Shown here: piece by piece, positions 32,715 through 40,913 of the stretch
How positions within the stretch are numbered: the stretch's first letter is position 1
Layout: each line of letters starts with the position of its first letter
Assembly: GCF_036408855.1 (NCBI RefSeq)
Contig: NZ_JAZGJQ010000004.1
Span: 110,566-174,565, forward strand
Direction of reading: 5' to 3'
Length of the DNA: 64,000 nucleotides
Origin: Olsenella_K absiana
Lineage (GTDB): Bacteria; Actinomycetota; Coriobacteriia; Coriobacteriales; Atopobiaceae
Position numbers and translations under genes: made by a program
Notes under the pieces: generated by a model
Told to the model about the DNA's origin: nothing
Databases searched by the model: none
Seen by the model: the letters and a program-made list of their open reading frames with translations, nothing else

Positions 32715-34319
32715 CTACGCGTCGCTGCGCGCCGCGCGGCGCTTGGCGAGGCCGATCACCGCGACGACGACGAGCGCCGCACCGCCCACGTAGAGGACGG
32801 TGGTGCCCATGCCGCCCGTGGAGGGCAGGATGGAGCCGGACTTGTTCTGGATGGTGGTGGAGACGGTACCCGTGTCTTTATCGTCGCTGAACTCGGCCTT
32901 GCCCTTAGAGGTGCTCTCCGTTGAGCCGTTGATGGAAACCAGGGTCCCCGTATCGTCGTTCGTGGCACTGATGATCGAGAACTCGATGGGCGATATCGTG
33001 TTGTAGCCCTTGGGGGTCGTGGTCTCCTCGAGCTTGTAGACGCCCTCGTCGAGCCCCTTGAAGGTGAACGTGGCGCCGTCCTCGCTCACGGTCTTGAGTT
33101 CAACGCCGTCCACCTTGGTGGGGACCGGCTTGTACTGGCCGTCGGTCTTGTCGAGCTTGGAGAGGGTGAAGTCCGCGCCCTTGAGCGGGTTCTGCGCCTC
33201 GTTGACCTTGTTCACGACGAGCTGGTAGGTGAACACCTTGACCTTGTGGTCAGGCGTCTTGCCCCTGGAGTCCTTGTAGTTGGGGTTGTTGGAGAACACG
33301 GTGTGGCTCGTGTTCACGTTGCCAGTGGAGCCGATGTTGGCACCGGTGAGGAGCTTGGCTTTGTACTCGACGGAGATGACGGCGCCCGCATGCACGAGCG
33401 GCTTGTGATCGGCGTCCACAATCTTCTTCAGGTCGGTGAACTCGATGGTGAAGGACCCCTCCTTCTGGGTCAGCTTGTAGCCAGCGGCTTTGAGCTGCGC
33501 CTCGGTGAGCTGAGTGCCGTCCACGAAGACATTGACATCCTCGGCCTCACCGAGCTGGTTCTTATCGTACGTATCCTCGAACGCGAAGTAGTAGGAGTCG
33601 TAATAGTCGTAGTCAGCGGCGACCTGACCGGTGAGCTGGAAGGGGACCATATCGCCCATGTCGTAGTCGCCGACGTTCCTCCAGCCGGCCTGCTCCTCTA
33701 TGGTGTCCTTCACGGAGTCGTTGGTCTCCTTCACGTGCTTGTTCGAGGTTGTGGTGGTGTCCTTGGCCTCGACCTCGACGTCTCCGCCCGCAACCTGGAG
33801 CATGAACCTGGAGTAGGTGTCGCCGTTGGAGAGGTTGTCAGTCACGTCCTTGACGAAGTAGTAGCCATCGGCGTCGACGGTGATCTCGTCGGATTCCTTG
33901 TTGTTCACCACGGTGCTGTACTTGGTGGTCGTGAGGTGCTCCGCCACGACCTTGGCGAGTGCCTCCGCGTCCGTCGAGCCGCTCTTCATGTCAGCCATCG
34001 CGGCGGCAGCCGTGGGCGCATCGGTCGCGTCCTTGAAGTAGTGGCCGATGGTCGTGTCGGCCTTGAGGCCGGTGAGCAGGGCGTTGCCGTCCACGCCGGA
34101 GCCCCAGACGATGCCCTCGAGCTGTTTGCTGTTGCTGTCGTACGTGCCCGTGAAGACCTGGTAGGCCGCGTACTCGTGGCTGGCCTGGTTGCCGCTTGGC
34201 TCCTTGATGGTGATGGTGTGGCTGGCCGCCAACGCCGCCGAAGGCGCGAGCGCCAGCGCCATCACGACCGCGAGAGCCATGACGAGCGCGGCCGACAGAA
34301 ACTTGCTTAGGTGCTTCAT
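32715..34319 (-). CDS. Major pilin (FimA/SpaA type, LPXTG)
   Basis: A 534-residue shaft pilin. Signal peptide: MKHLSKFLSAALVMALAVVM ending ALA. The N-domain ends near YFVKD; the middle domain has isopeptide-forming character (SVEYKAKLLTG, NTSHTVFSNNP). The C-terminal Cna-B domain carries the E-box YKLEETTTPKGYN at about 428, whose Glu catalyses a Lys-Asn isopeptide bond. The sorting signal is LPSTGG at about 496, then a hydrophobic helix and RRAARSDA tail. The usual pilin motif YPK is not evident, so the lysine used for polymerisation is uncertain. The ATG at 34319 follows AGAAGGGAAGGATC. It is the third gene of the operon. Confidence 0.92.
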   Translation of the reverse strand: MKHLSKFLSAALVMALAVVMALALAPSAALAASHTITIKEPSGNQASHEYAAYQVFTGTYDSNSKQLEGIVWGSGVDGNALLTGLKADTTIGHYFKDATDAPTAAAAMADMKSGSTDAEALAKVVAEHLTTTKYSTVVNNKESDEITVDADGYYFVKDVTDNLSNGDTYSRFMLQVAGGDVEVEAKDTTTTSNKHVKETNDSVKDTIEEQAGWRNVGDYDMGDMVPFQLTGQVAADYDYYDSYYFAFEDTYDKNQLGEAEDVNVFVDGTQLTEAQLKAAGYKLTQKEGSFTIEFTDLKKIVDADHKPLVHAGAVISVEYKAKLLTGANIGSTGNVNTSHTVFSNNPNYKDSRGKTPDHKVKVFTYQLVVNKVNEAQNPLKGADFTLSKLDKTDGQYKPVPTKVDGVELKTVSEDGATFTFKGLDEGVYKLEETTTPKGYNTISPIEFSIISATNDDTGTLVSINGSTESTSKGKAEFSDDKDTGTVSTTIQNKSGSILPSTGGMGTTVLYVGGAALVVVAVIGLAKRRAARSDA

Positions 34320-34408
34320 GATCCTTCCCTTCTGGAGTCGGTCCTTCTCCATGCCTTGTCTGTAACCAAAGTCATCGCGCCCTTACGGGCCGCGGTCACT
34401 CGCGCATC

Positions 34409-35056
34409 TCATGACCCCACCACCCCCAGGGCCCCCAAGGGCCACACGCGAAGCACGAGCCTGCCCACGATCTGGTCCTTGGGGATGCAGCCCACCTGCG
34501 TGAGGCGGGAGTCCACCGAGACGGAGCGCTTGTCGCCCATCACGAAGTAGGTGTCCTCGGGCACCTGGTAGGGCAGGCTGATGTCGCACTGGCCCGGACC
34601 CTTGGAGCCGGGGTCGAGGTAGGGCTCGTCAAGCGTCTCGCCGTCGATGCTCACGTTGCCGTTGGCGTCGATGTCCACCCAGTCGCCCGGGCAGCCGATG
34701 ACGCGCTTGGTGAGCACCTTGTTGTTGTAGGTGAAGGCCACGAGGTCGCCCCTGCCGTACGAGGGGGACTTGGTGGCGACCACGACGTCACCCTCGTTCA
34801 GGGTGGGCGCCATGGACTGGCCGTAGATCTTGAAGGTGGGGAGCGCGAAGGTCGAGAGCAGGACCGACGCCGCGAAGACGCCGACCAGCGCGAAGGCCAC
34901 GTTGCGACCGAGGCTGTGCCGGTGGCGCAGGCCCTCGGTGCGTTGGAGCTCCTCGTCTATCTGCTCGACGGTGGGGAGCTGCACCTTGCGACCGCCCGCC
35001 AGCCGCGTGCCCCCTGCCGCCTCTTGTGGTCGCCTGCCTTCCCGTGTGGCGCTCAT
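34409..35056 (-). CDS. lepB: Signal peptidase I (pilus-operon type)
   Basis: A 215-residue type I signal peptidase. It has a membrane segment at about 52-72, catalytic serine S81 in YGQSMAPTL, general-base lysine K117 in LTKRVIGCPGD, and GDKRSVSVDSR, the family GDNRxxSxDSR box with Lys for Asn. Signal peptidases are frequent in actinobacterial and streptococcal pilus loci, where they help process or assemble pilins. The ATG overlaps the upstream stop codon (ATGA), so the two genes are coupled. Confidence 0.95.
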   Translation of the reverse strand: MSATREGRRPQEAAGGTRLAGGRKVQLPTVEQIDEELQRTEGLRHRHSLGRNVAFALVGVFAASVLLSTFALPTFKIYGQSMAPTLNEGDVVVATKSPSYGRGDLVAFTYNNKVLTKRVIGCPGDWVDIDANGNVSIDGETLDEPYLDPGSKGPGQCDISLPYQVPEDTYFVMGDKRSVSVDSRLTQVGCIPKDQIVGRLVLRVWPLGALGVVGS

Positions 35057-35496
35057 CGCGACCGCCCCGCGGCGGCGTCTACTGCGCCTCGGTCGCTACG
35101 CTCCGGCCAGGACGCCTCCCGGTCACGATTCAGGGAGCGGTTATAGGCATAGAGGTCGATCGCGCGCTGCGCGTCGGCGAAGACGCCCGAGAGGCGCAGG
35201 GCCGCCTCGGCGAGGGACTCTGAGTCCTCAAGCTGGATGCGACGGTCCTCGAGCCTTCCCTCCGCCTCGTCGGCACGACGGTTGGCGGCTGCCACCTGCT
35301 CGCGGAGCCGGTCGTTCTCCTCCATCGCGTCGCGGAGGAGCTGGAGCAGCTGCACGCGGTCGAGCTTGCTGAGGTCAGGGGCGCCCTCTTGGGCGCGGAC
35401 GGACGCGGGCGACGGACCCGACGCCTCCGGGGAGCCCGCCGCCGGACCCTTGCGTCCGCCGCCGAGTCGCAGGAACGATGCAAGAGACCAGACCAT
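35053..35496 (-). CDS. Small coiled-coil protein, first gene of the pilus operon
   Basis: A 147-residue soluble protein of unknown function. A short N-terminal helix (MVWSLASFLRL) and a Ser/Pro/Gly-rich linker are followed by a coiled coil at about 45-110 (LDRVQLLQLLRDAMEENDRLREQVAAA) rich in Glu, Arg and Ala. No catalytic motif is visible. The start at 35496 follows GGGGAGGGGGAGGGCGCGC. It leads the pilus operon and is coupled to the signal peptidase gene, so a role in organising secretion or pilus assembly at the membrane is possible. Confidence 0.8.
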   Translation of the reverse strand: MVWSLASFLRLGGGRKGPAAGSPEASGPSPASVRAQEGAPDLSKLDRVQLLQLLRDAMEENDRLREQVAAANRRADEAEGRLEDRRIQLEDSESLAEAALRLSGVFADAQRAIDLYAYNRSLNRDREASWPERSDRGAVDAAAGRSR

Positions 35497-35831
35497 GCGC
35501 GCCCTCCCCCTCCCCTCTCGCGGCTCTTGCGGACACGGAACCCGACCCATGTCGAGCACCCGGGCGGTCGATGCCAATCAGTTGAGACACGTTAAGGTGT
35601 CATTCAGACCAGAATAAAAGGCTAACACACTTCGAGCGCAGCTGAGGAACCACCCGTATATATGCGTTACGCAACAAAGCGACGTCCGCCGAGCGGACAG
35701 GCCGGCTCGCGCGTCTTCGGCCCACCTGCTCCGATGCTATGGTGCTGGATGACGGGATCCGCGGCGTGCGTGCCGCCCTCCCCTGTCCGGTGGCGAGCAG
35801 CTGGGAGGCTGGCGTGGTCGAACGAGGCGGC
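35497..35831. promoter_or_regulatory. Divergent control region of pilus operon and esterase gene
   Basis: The 335-bp space between divergent genes contains an AT-richer core (35590-35680). Two dyads stand out: GACAC-GTTAAG-GTGTC at 35586-35601 and TGCGT-T-ACGCA at 35663-35673. Either could bind a regulator of the pilus operon. No clear paired -35/-10 elements could be fixed. Confidence 0.4.
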
Positions 35832-36578
35832 ATGGTCGAGCAGAGCATCGAGGTCGAGGGCGTGAAGGTCACCCTGCGCGCAACGGAGCCGCTCGCAGGG
35901 GTCCGCGCCGACGCCTCCCCGACGCTGGTTCCCGTGGTCTATCTGCACGTCTTCGAGGGCGACGGGAGGGGCGTTTGGGAGCGCGTGGGCGAAGGCACAA
36001 GGCCACCCATGGCTCTCGTGGCGATAGAGGCCAGGAGCTGGGACGACGACCTCACCCCGTGGCCCGCCCCGCCGACGTTCCGCGGCGGCACCGCCTACGA
36101 GGGCGCCGCTGAATCCCAGCTCGGGCTCCTCGAGCGGGCAGTCATGCCGAAGGCCGAGGCCCTTCTCGGCCAGCACGGGATGGGGCCGTCCCTCTCCGCC
36201 CTCGCCGGCTACTCGCTGGCGGGGCTCTTCGCAGCGTGGGCGGCGACGCGGACCGACGCCTTCGAGCGCGTCGCCAGCGTGTCGGGCTCGCTGTGGTACC
36301 CGGGCTTCGCCGAGTACGCCGCCGGCAACGGGCCGCGACCGGGCGTGCGGCGCGCGTACTTCTCGCTCGGTGAGGCCGAGCCGCGCACCCACAACCGCGC
36401 CATGCGGTCCGTCCTCGAAGACACGCAGCGGGTCGCGGGGGCGTTCGAGCGGGCCGGGGCGAGCACGTGCTTCGAGCTCAACCCCGGCGGGCACTTCACG
36501 GATGAGGACCTGCGCTGCGCGCGGGCGATCCTGTGGCTTCTTTCTGACGGACATGGCGCGCACGTAGGTGCGCGCTAA
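35832..36578 (+). CDS. Putative esterase, alpha/beta-hydrolase fold
   Basis: A 248-residue protein with esterase features: the nucleophile motif GYSLAGLFAAWA (serine at about 129), SVSGSLWYPGF, and a C-terminal histidine in NPGGHFTDED. The layout resembles the esterase D/Fes group, which hydrolyse esters including siderophores and acyl-glutathione; the substrate here is unknown. ATG 35832 has GAGGCGGC just before it. A GTG at 35814 preceded by GGGAGG is an equally possible start and would add six residues. No signal peptide is seen. Confidence 0.75.
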   Translation: MVEQSIEVEGVKVTLRATEPLAGVRADASPTLVPVVYLHVFEGDGRGVWERVGEGTRPPMALVAIEARSWDDDLTPWPAPPTFRGGTAYEGAAESQLGLLERAVMPKAEALLGQHGMGPSLSALAGYSLAGLFAAWAATRTDAFERVASVSGSLWYPGFAEYAAGNGPRPGVRRAYFSLGEAEPRTHNRAMRSVLEDTQRVAGAFERAGASTCFELNPGGHFTDEDLRCARAILWLLSDGHGAHVGAR

Positions 36579-36579
36579 G

Positions 36580-37530
36580 CTACTGGAGCCTCTCGTCCAG
36601 GGCGTGGAGAAGGTCGGCGGAGCTCCTCAGCGCCTCCAACTCGTCCGGCAGTAGGTCGATCTCCACGATTTCCTTGGCGCCGGTATGGTCCACGATCGTG
36701 GGGACCGAGAGGAAGGTGTCGCGGATGCCGTACTGGCCGTCGAGGTAGACCGAGACGGGCATGATGCGGTTCTCGTCGAACAGGATCGACTTGGCGATGG
36801 ACGCCGTGCTCGACGCGATGCCGTAGCAGGTGTTCCCCTTGCGGCTGAAGATGTCCCAGCCGGCTTGGACCGTGCGCTTGCGCAGCTCGTCGCGGGTGAC
36901 GCCGCGCGTGCGCGAGGCGTTGTCGCGCAAGACGTCATCCACGCGCTTGCCGCCGATGGTCGCGCTGTTCCAGGAGACGATCTCCGAGTCGCCGTGCTCG
37001 CCCAGGACGTAGGCCTCGACACTCGCGGGCGCCAGGTCGTACATGTCCGAGAGGGCGCGGCAGAGCCGCGCGGTGTCCAGCAGGGTGCCCGAGCCGATCA
37101 CGCGCTCGCGCGGCAGGCCCGAGACCTTCCAGGTGTAGTAGGCCATCACGTCGACAGGGTTGGAGACCACCAGGAAGATGCCGTCAAAGCCCGATGCCAT
37201 AACCTGCTCCACCACCGAGCGGACCACGCCCAGGCTGGGCCTGAGCATCTCCAAGCGGTCGTTGGAGTCCTTGGGCATGGGCGCGGCGGCCGTCACGATC
37301 ACGATGTCGGCGTCCGCGCACTCGTCGTATCCGCCGGCGTGCACGCTCATGTTGCGGCTCATGAAGAAGACCGAGTCGCCCATGTCGAGGGCCTCGCCCA
37401 CCGCGCGCTCGCGGTCGACGTCGATGAGGCGGACGTCCTCGCAGAGGCCCTGGTTGACGATACTGAACGCCGTGGTGGAGCCGACCTTGCCGGCACCGAC
37501 GACCACTACCTTGGAATCCCTGTAGCTCAT
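36580..37530 (-). CDS. Lactate/malate-type NAD-dependent 2-hydroxyacid dehydrogenase
   Basis: A 316-residue Rossmann enzyme of the LDH/MDH superfamily. It has GAGKVGSTTAF at the N-terminus, the NAD-binding VVSNPVDVM, LLDTAR with the substrate-binding Arg, and the catalytic GEHGDSE histidine. The specificity loop, where lactate dehydrogenases have AGxxQKPGETR, reads AAAPMPKDSNDRLEML: neither the LDH Gln nor the MDH Arg is present, though the second Arg is kept. This resembles L-2-hydroxyisocaproate dehydrogenases, so a branched or aromatic 2-oxo acid is a reasonable substrate guess. It lies 72 bp after an Ldh2-type dehydrogenase. ATG follows GGGAGGTTCTAC. Confidence 0.88.
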   Translation of the reverse strand: MSYRDSKVVVVGAGKVGSTTAFSIVNQGLCEDVRLIDVDRERAVGEALDMGDSVFFMSRNMSVHAGGYDECADADIVIVTAAAPMPKDSNDRLEMLRPSLGVVRSVVEQVMASGFDGIFLVVSNPVDVMAYYTWKVSGLPRERVIGSGTLLDTARLCRALSDMYDLAPASVEAYVLGEHGDSEIVSWNSATIGGKRVDDVLRDNASRTRGVTRDELRKRTVQAGWDIFSRKGNTCYGIASSTASIAKSILFDENRIMPVSVYLDGQYGIRDTFLSVPTIVDHTGAKEIVEIDLLPDELEALRSSADLLHALDERLQ

Positions 37531-37602
37531 GTAGAACCTCCCTGTGATGCGCGCGGGCCGGGACCTGGCCCCGGGGACCGCGCGCGAACCCTCGGCGCGG
37601 AC

Positions 37603-38715
37603 TCAGTCCTCGAAGGGGAAGCGGTAGTCGAGCCCCAGCTCGTCCCTCACCGCCACGAGCTCGCGCTGCACGGCCTCGCCCACCGGCACGCCCTTGTCCT
37701 TGCGCTCCTGCCAGGCGAGGTATTCCTTCTCGCCCGCGGTGTAGATGCGGTCGTAGCCGGGCGCGCGCCTGGAGGCGCGCAGCGCGCGGCAGATGTCGCC
37801 CGCCGTCTTGCGGAAGACGTCCTGGCCGCAGAAGGCGTCCGGGTCCACGACGAAGAAGAAGTGCCCAAGATGGTACATCTGTGGGGAGCCGTCGGGCGCG
37901 ACGCCCGTGAGGGCCTTCATGAACTCGCCACCCGCCAGCGCCGCGGAAAGGATCTCCACCGTGGCCGCGTAGCCGTAGCCCTTGTAGCCGCGCATCTCGT
38001 CGCCGGGGCCGCCGCCCAGCGGGGCGAGCGCCGCCGTGCCGTCCACGAGCATCCTGAGGATCCGCTCGGAGTCCGTCACCTGGCTGCCGTCCTGCGTCAC
38101 CACCATGCCGGGAGGGGTCGGCGCGCCCTCGCGGGCCCAGTACTCGATCTTGCCGCGCTGGACGATGGAGGTCGCGCAGTCGATGCAGAAGGGGAACTCC
38201 TCGTCCGTGGGGAGGGCGAAGGTGAGCGGGTTAGTTCCCATCATGTTCTCCACGCCGAAGGTGGGCGCGATCGACGGGCGCGCGTTGGTGCCCGTGAGGC
38301 CGATCATGCCCTCCTTGCTCGCCATCGTCGCCCAGTAGCCCGCGATGCCGTAGTGCGTGGAGTTGCGGATTGCGCCGCCCGCCATGCCGTTGGTGCGGGC
38401 CTTCTCTATCAGCATCCGCATGACGCGATAGGAGGCGACCATGCCCATGCCGTCGTGCGCGTCGGCCACGACGGTGGTGGGCGTCTCGCGCACGATCTCG
38501 AGGTCGGTGGTGGGCAGGAGCGTACCGCGCTTGATGCGGTCCAGGTAGATGGGCTTGAAGCGGTTGCAGCCATGGCTCTCTATGCCGCGGCGGTCGCTCT
38601 CGAGAAGGACGTCCGCGCAGATGGCGGCATCCTCGCGGGGCACGCCGTACCCCGCGAACGCATCGACGAGAAACGAGTTCATGAGCTCCCACGGGACGTA
38701 GGGCCTGGTCTCCAT
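37603..38715 (-). CDS. Ldh2-family malate/L-lactate/ureidoglycolate dehydrogenase
   Basis: A 370-residue NAD(P)-dependent oxidoreductase of the Ldh2/YiaK fold, unrelated to Rossmann LDH. It shows the conserved ESHGCNRF near residue 47, the nucleotide-binding ATMASKEGMIGLTGTN-type stretch, STHYGIAGYW, and GTNPLTFALP. Members oxidise malate, L-lactate, ureidoglycolate or sulfolactate; this substrate is unknown. The ATG at 38715 follows CGAAGGGGGAACCGC. It is the upstream gene of a pair with the LDH-like enzyme, which suggests both act on one 2-hydroxyacid route. Confidence 0.9.
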   Translation of the reverse strand: METRPYVPWELMNSFLVDAFAGYGVPREDAAICADVLLESDRRGIESHGCNRFKPIYLDRIKRGTLLPTTDLEIVRETPTTVVADAHDGMGMVASYRVMRMLIEKARTNGMAGGAIRNSTHYGIAGYWATMASKEGMIGLTGTNARPSIAPTFGVENMMGTNPLTFALPTDEEFPFCIDCATSIVQRGKIEYWAREGAPTPPGMVVTQDGSQVTDSERILRMLVDGTAALAPLGGGPGDEMRGYKGYGYAATVEILSAALAGGEFMKALTGVAPDGSPQMYHLGHFFFVVDPDAFCGQDVFRKTAGDICRALRASRRAPGYDRIYTAGEKEYLAWQERKDKGVPVGEAVQRELVAVRDELGLDYRFPFED

Positions 38716-38855
38716 GCGGTTCCCCCTTCGGTCGGATGCCCTGGCGGCGCGCGGCCTGCCCGCGCGCAACCTCGCCCGGCCCTGGCCGGGCTGCCCCCGG
38801 AAGGCCCGGGCGGCACCTGCGATTATCCCACCCGGCGCGGCAAGCCCCGGGGCCC

Positions 38856-39434
38856 TTATGGGAGCGGGGCGTACGCGTCGGAGAGGTACATGGAGCACAG
38901 GAGGGCGAGGCCCGTGCGCGTGCGGAAGACGCGCTCCGCCACCTGGCGCGCGACGCGCGCACGGGCCTCCGCGTCTTGGGGCGCGTCCTCGTAGATGTTC
39001 ACGAGGAAGTCGGCCTCCACGAGAACCTGGTGGTCGTCATCCTCGATGCCTATATATGTGTGATGGTGCGCGACGAGCCAGCAGGCGCGCTCGACCGAGG
39101 CCTCGTCGTAGCCCGCACGCTCCAGGAGCGGCCGCGCCACTGCGGGGCCGAGCTCCTCCTGGTGCCTGCCGCTCGCGTTGCCATAGATGCGCTCGGACTC
39201 GTGGATGCCCGCGTCGTGTACGATTGCGGCGGCCTCCAGGACGTGGAGGGTGCGCGCGTCGAGCCCCTCAGCGAGCCCGATCGTACGTGCGAGCTCGTGG
39301 ACCTTCAGGAAGTGGTGGATGCGCCGGGGGTCGCCCTCGTCGTAGGCCGCCATCGCCAGCTCGAGGGCGGCGGGGTCGCCCGTCACGCCGGGGGCGTCGG
39401 GACCCTGCCGCTGCGCGTCGTCCTTCTCGTCCAT
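38856..39434 (-). CDS. HD-domain phosphohydrolase
   Basis: A 192-residue metal-dependent phosphohydrolase. HD-domain ligands are visible: H in IHHFLKVHELA, the HD doublet in AAAIVHDAGIH, a further histidine cluster (WLVAHHHTYIG), and D in LVEADFLVNIYED. It resembles small stand-alone HD proteins of unknown nucleotide substrate. The first 20 residues are polar and probably disordered. The start follows GGGAGGCAGAC. Confidence 0.9.
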   Translation of the reverse strand: MDEKDDAQRQGPDAPGVTGDPAALELAMAAYDEGDPRRIHHFLKVHELARTIGLAEGLDARTLHVLEAAAIVHDAGIHESERIYGNASGRHQEELGPAVARPLLERAGYDEASVERACWLVAHHHTYIGIEDDDHQVLVEADFLVNIYEDAPQDAEARARVARQVAERVFRTRTGLALLCSMYLSDAYAPLP

Positions 39435-39739
39435 GTCTGCCTCCCGTCCCCGGCCGTCCCGCGACGGCGCGCGAGCTGCCGGCGAGCGTCCGGACCAAAT
39501 GCTTCTTCTCCCCTAGCATAACAGCGCGCCGTGGGGGCGGACGGACGTCGCCCGGTCGTTCACACGACGGTAGCAGGCACGAGAGGTCATGAAGACTTTG
39601 TCCGGATGGCGCCGGACCGACACGGGCCCGCCCTCACGGCTGCTATGTTGGTCTGACACTAAACGAGCTGCAGGTATCCTTGGAAACGCACACCTCCCCG
39701 GTGATAACGAACAACACTGCACGAGAGCCGGGAGGTCAC
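39435..39739. other. 305-bp intergenic region between divergent HD and DUF2798 genes
   Basis: No gene is evident. The part from 39600 to 39700 is slightly AT-richer and presumably holds promoters in both directions. I could not fix matched -35/-10 elements or a convincing dyad. Confidence 0.6.
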
Positions 39740-40237
39740 ATGCCACAGAACCGCGTCCAGGAAGTCGTCTTCACCGCCCTGATGGTCGTCGCCATGGTGT
39801 ACGGGATGATCTGCTACAACATCGCGCTCGAGGTTGGCGGGCTGTCCAACTTCGTGTTCGTCGCGGCGCTGCGCGAGCTCGCCTACATGGGACCCATCGC
39901 CTTCGTCCTCGACCTGGTCGTGGTCTCCCCCAGCGCTTCCCGCCGCGCCGCCGGCCTCGTTGGATCCGAGCCCCGCACCCCCTTCGCCATGGTGGCAGCC
40001 ATCTCCGCGCTGAGCGTCCAGCTGATGTGCCCCCTCATGAGCCTCGTCGCGACGCTGCTCATCAAGCGGCCCGCCGCGCCCGACGTCGTGGCCACCTGGT
40101 TCCAGACGACCGTGCTCAACTTCCCCATGGCCCTTCTCTGGCAGTTCTTCGTGGCGGGACCGGTCGTGCGCAGGGTCGCGGGCGCGCTCTTCTCGCTCGG
40201 GGCCTCCCGCGCCGCGGCGGCAGCCGAGGCCGAGTAG
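39740..40237 (+). CDS. DUF2798 family membrane protein
   Basis: A 165-residue membrane protein with four hydrophobic segments in two repeats, each opening with the DUF2798-like 'm.vvamvyg...n.al..gg' or 'Qlm.pLMS' pattern and ending in a basic loop. The N-terminal repeat spans about 8-60 and the second about 85-145. Function is unknown. The ATG at 39740 follows GGGAGGTCAC. It is convergent to the response regulator gene with a 13-bp gap. Confidence 0.8.
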   Translation: MPQNRVQEVVFTALMVVAMVYGMICYNIALEVGGLSNFVFVAALRELAYMGPIAFVLDLVVVSPSASRRAAGLVGSEPRTPFAMVAAISALSVQLMCPLMSLVATLLIKRPAAPDVVATWFQTTVLNFPMALLWQFFVAGPVVRRVAGALFSLGASRAAAAAEAE

Positions 40238-40250
40238 GGGCGAGGCGCAC

Positions 40251-40913
40251 CTAGCCCCGGTAGTAGTACACGGCAATCTGGGTGCGGTTGCGCAGGCCCA
40301 GCTTGGCGAGGATGGCCGAGATGTGATTGCGCACCGTGCCCTCGCTCATGTAGAGTGCAGCGGCGACCTCGGCGTTGCTCATGCCGTCGGCGATGGCGCG
40401 CACCACCTCGCGCTCGCGCTCGGTGAGCCCACGCATCTCCGGCTCGGCACGCCGCACCGTCGCGTCGCCGGCAGAGAGCGCGGCCGCCCTCGCAAGCACC
40501 TCGCCCTCGAGCACGCTCTGCCCCGCCATCACGGAGCGCAGCGCCGGCGCGATGCTCGCCACGTCCTGCTTGATGAGATAGCCGCGCGCCCCCAGCCGCA
40601 GCGCGCGCACGATGTAGTCGTCGTCGGAGAACGTGGTGAGGAAGACCACTCGCGCGGCGGGGTCGGCGGCGAGGATCCTCTCGGCGGCGCCCAGCCCGTC
40701 GCCCCCCGGCATCTGGATGTCCATGAGCGCCACGTCGGGCGACAAGGACGCGTAGAGAGAGACGGCCTCCTCTCCGCTCGTCCCCGTACCCACCACCTCG
40801 ACGTCCGGCTCCGCGCCGAGGATGGTCGCCAGCGAGCGCACCACGATCGCGTCGTCGTCCACCACGATGACCCTCATGCCGGACGCCGCGTCCGCCCTCG
40901 CACCCTCGCTCAT
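40251..40913 (-). CDS. NarL/LuxR-type response regulator
   Basis: A 220-residue two-component regulator. The receiver domain (about 13-130) has the acidic pocket VVDDD, the phosphoacceptor Asp in ALMDIQMPG, and the conserved Lys in GYLIKQD. The LuxR-type helix-turn-helix (about 155-215) includes LTEREREVVRAIADGMSNAEVA and MSEGTVRNHISAILAKLG. The ATG overlaps the kinase stop (ATGA), so it is co-translated with the kinase. The pair is divergent from an ABC-2 exporter, the likely target. Confidence 0.95.
   Translation of the reverse strand: MSEGARADAASGMRVIVVDDDAIVVRSLATILGAEPDVEVVGTGTSGEEAVSLYASLSPDVALMDIQMPGGDGLGAAERILAADPAARVVFLTTFSDDDYIVRALRLGARGYLIKQDVASIAPALRSVMAGQSVLEGEVLARAAALSAGDATVRRAEPEMRGLTEREREVVRAIADGMSNAEVAAALYMSEGTVRNHISAILAKLGLRNRTQIAVYYYRG

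Noticed and set aside
36580..37530. Straightforward L-lactate dehydrogenase annotation
   Set aside because: The substrate loop lacks the Gln typical of lactate dehydrogenase, so I kept the broader 2-hydroxyacid dehydrogenase call.
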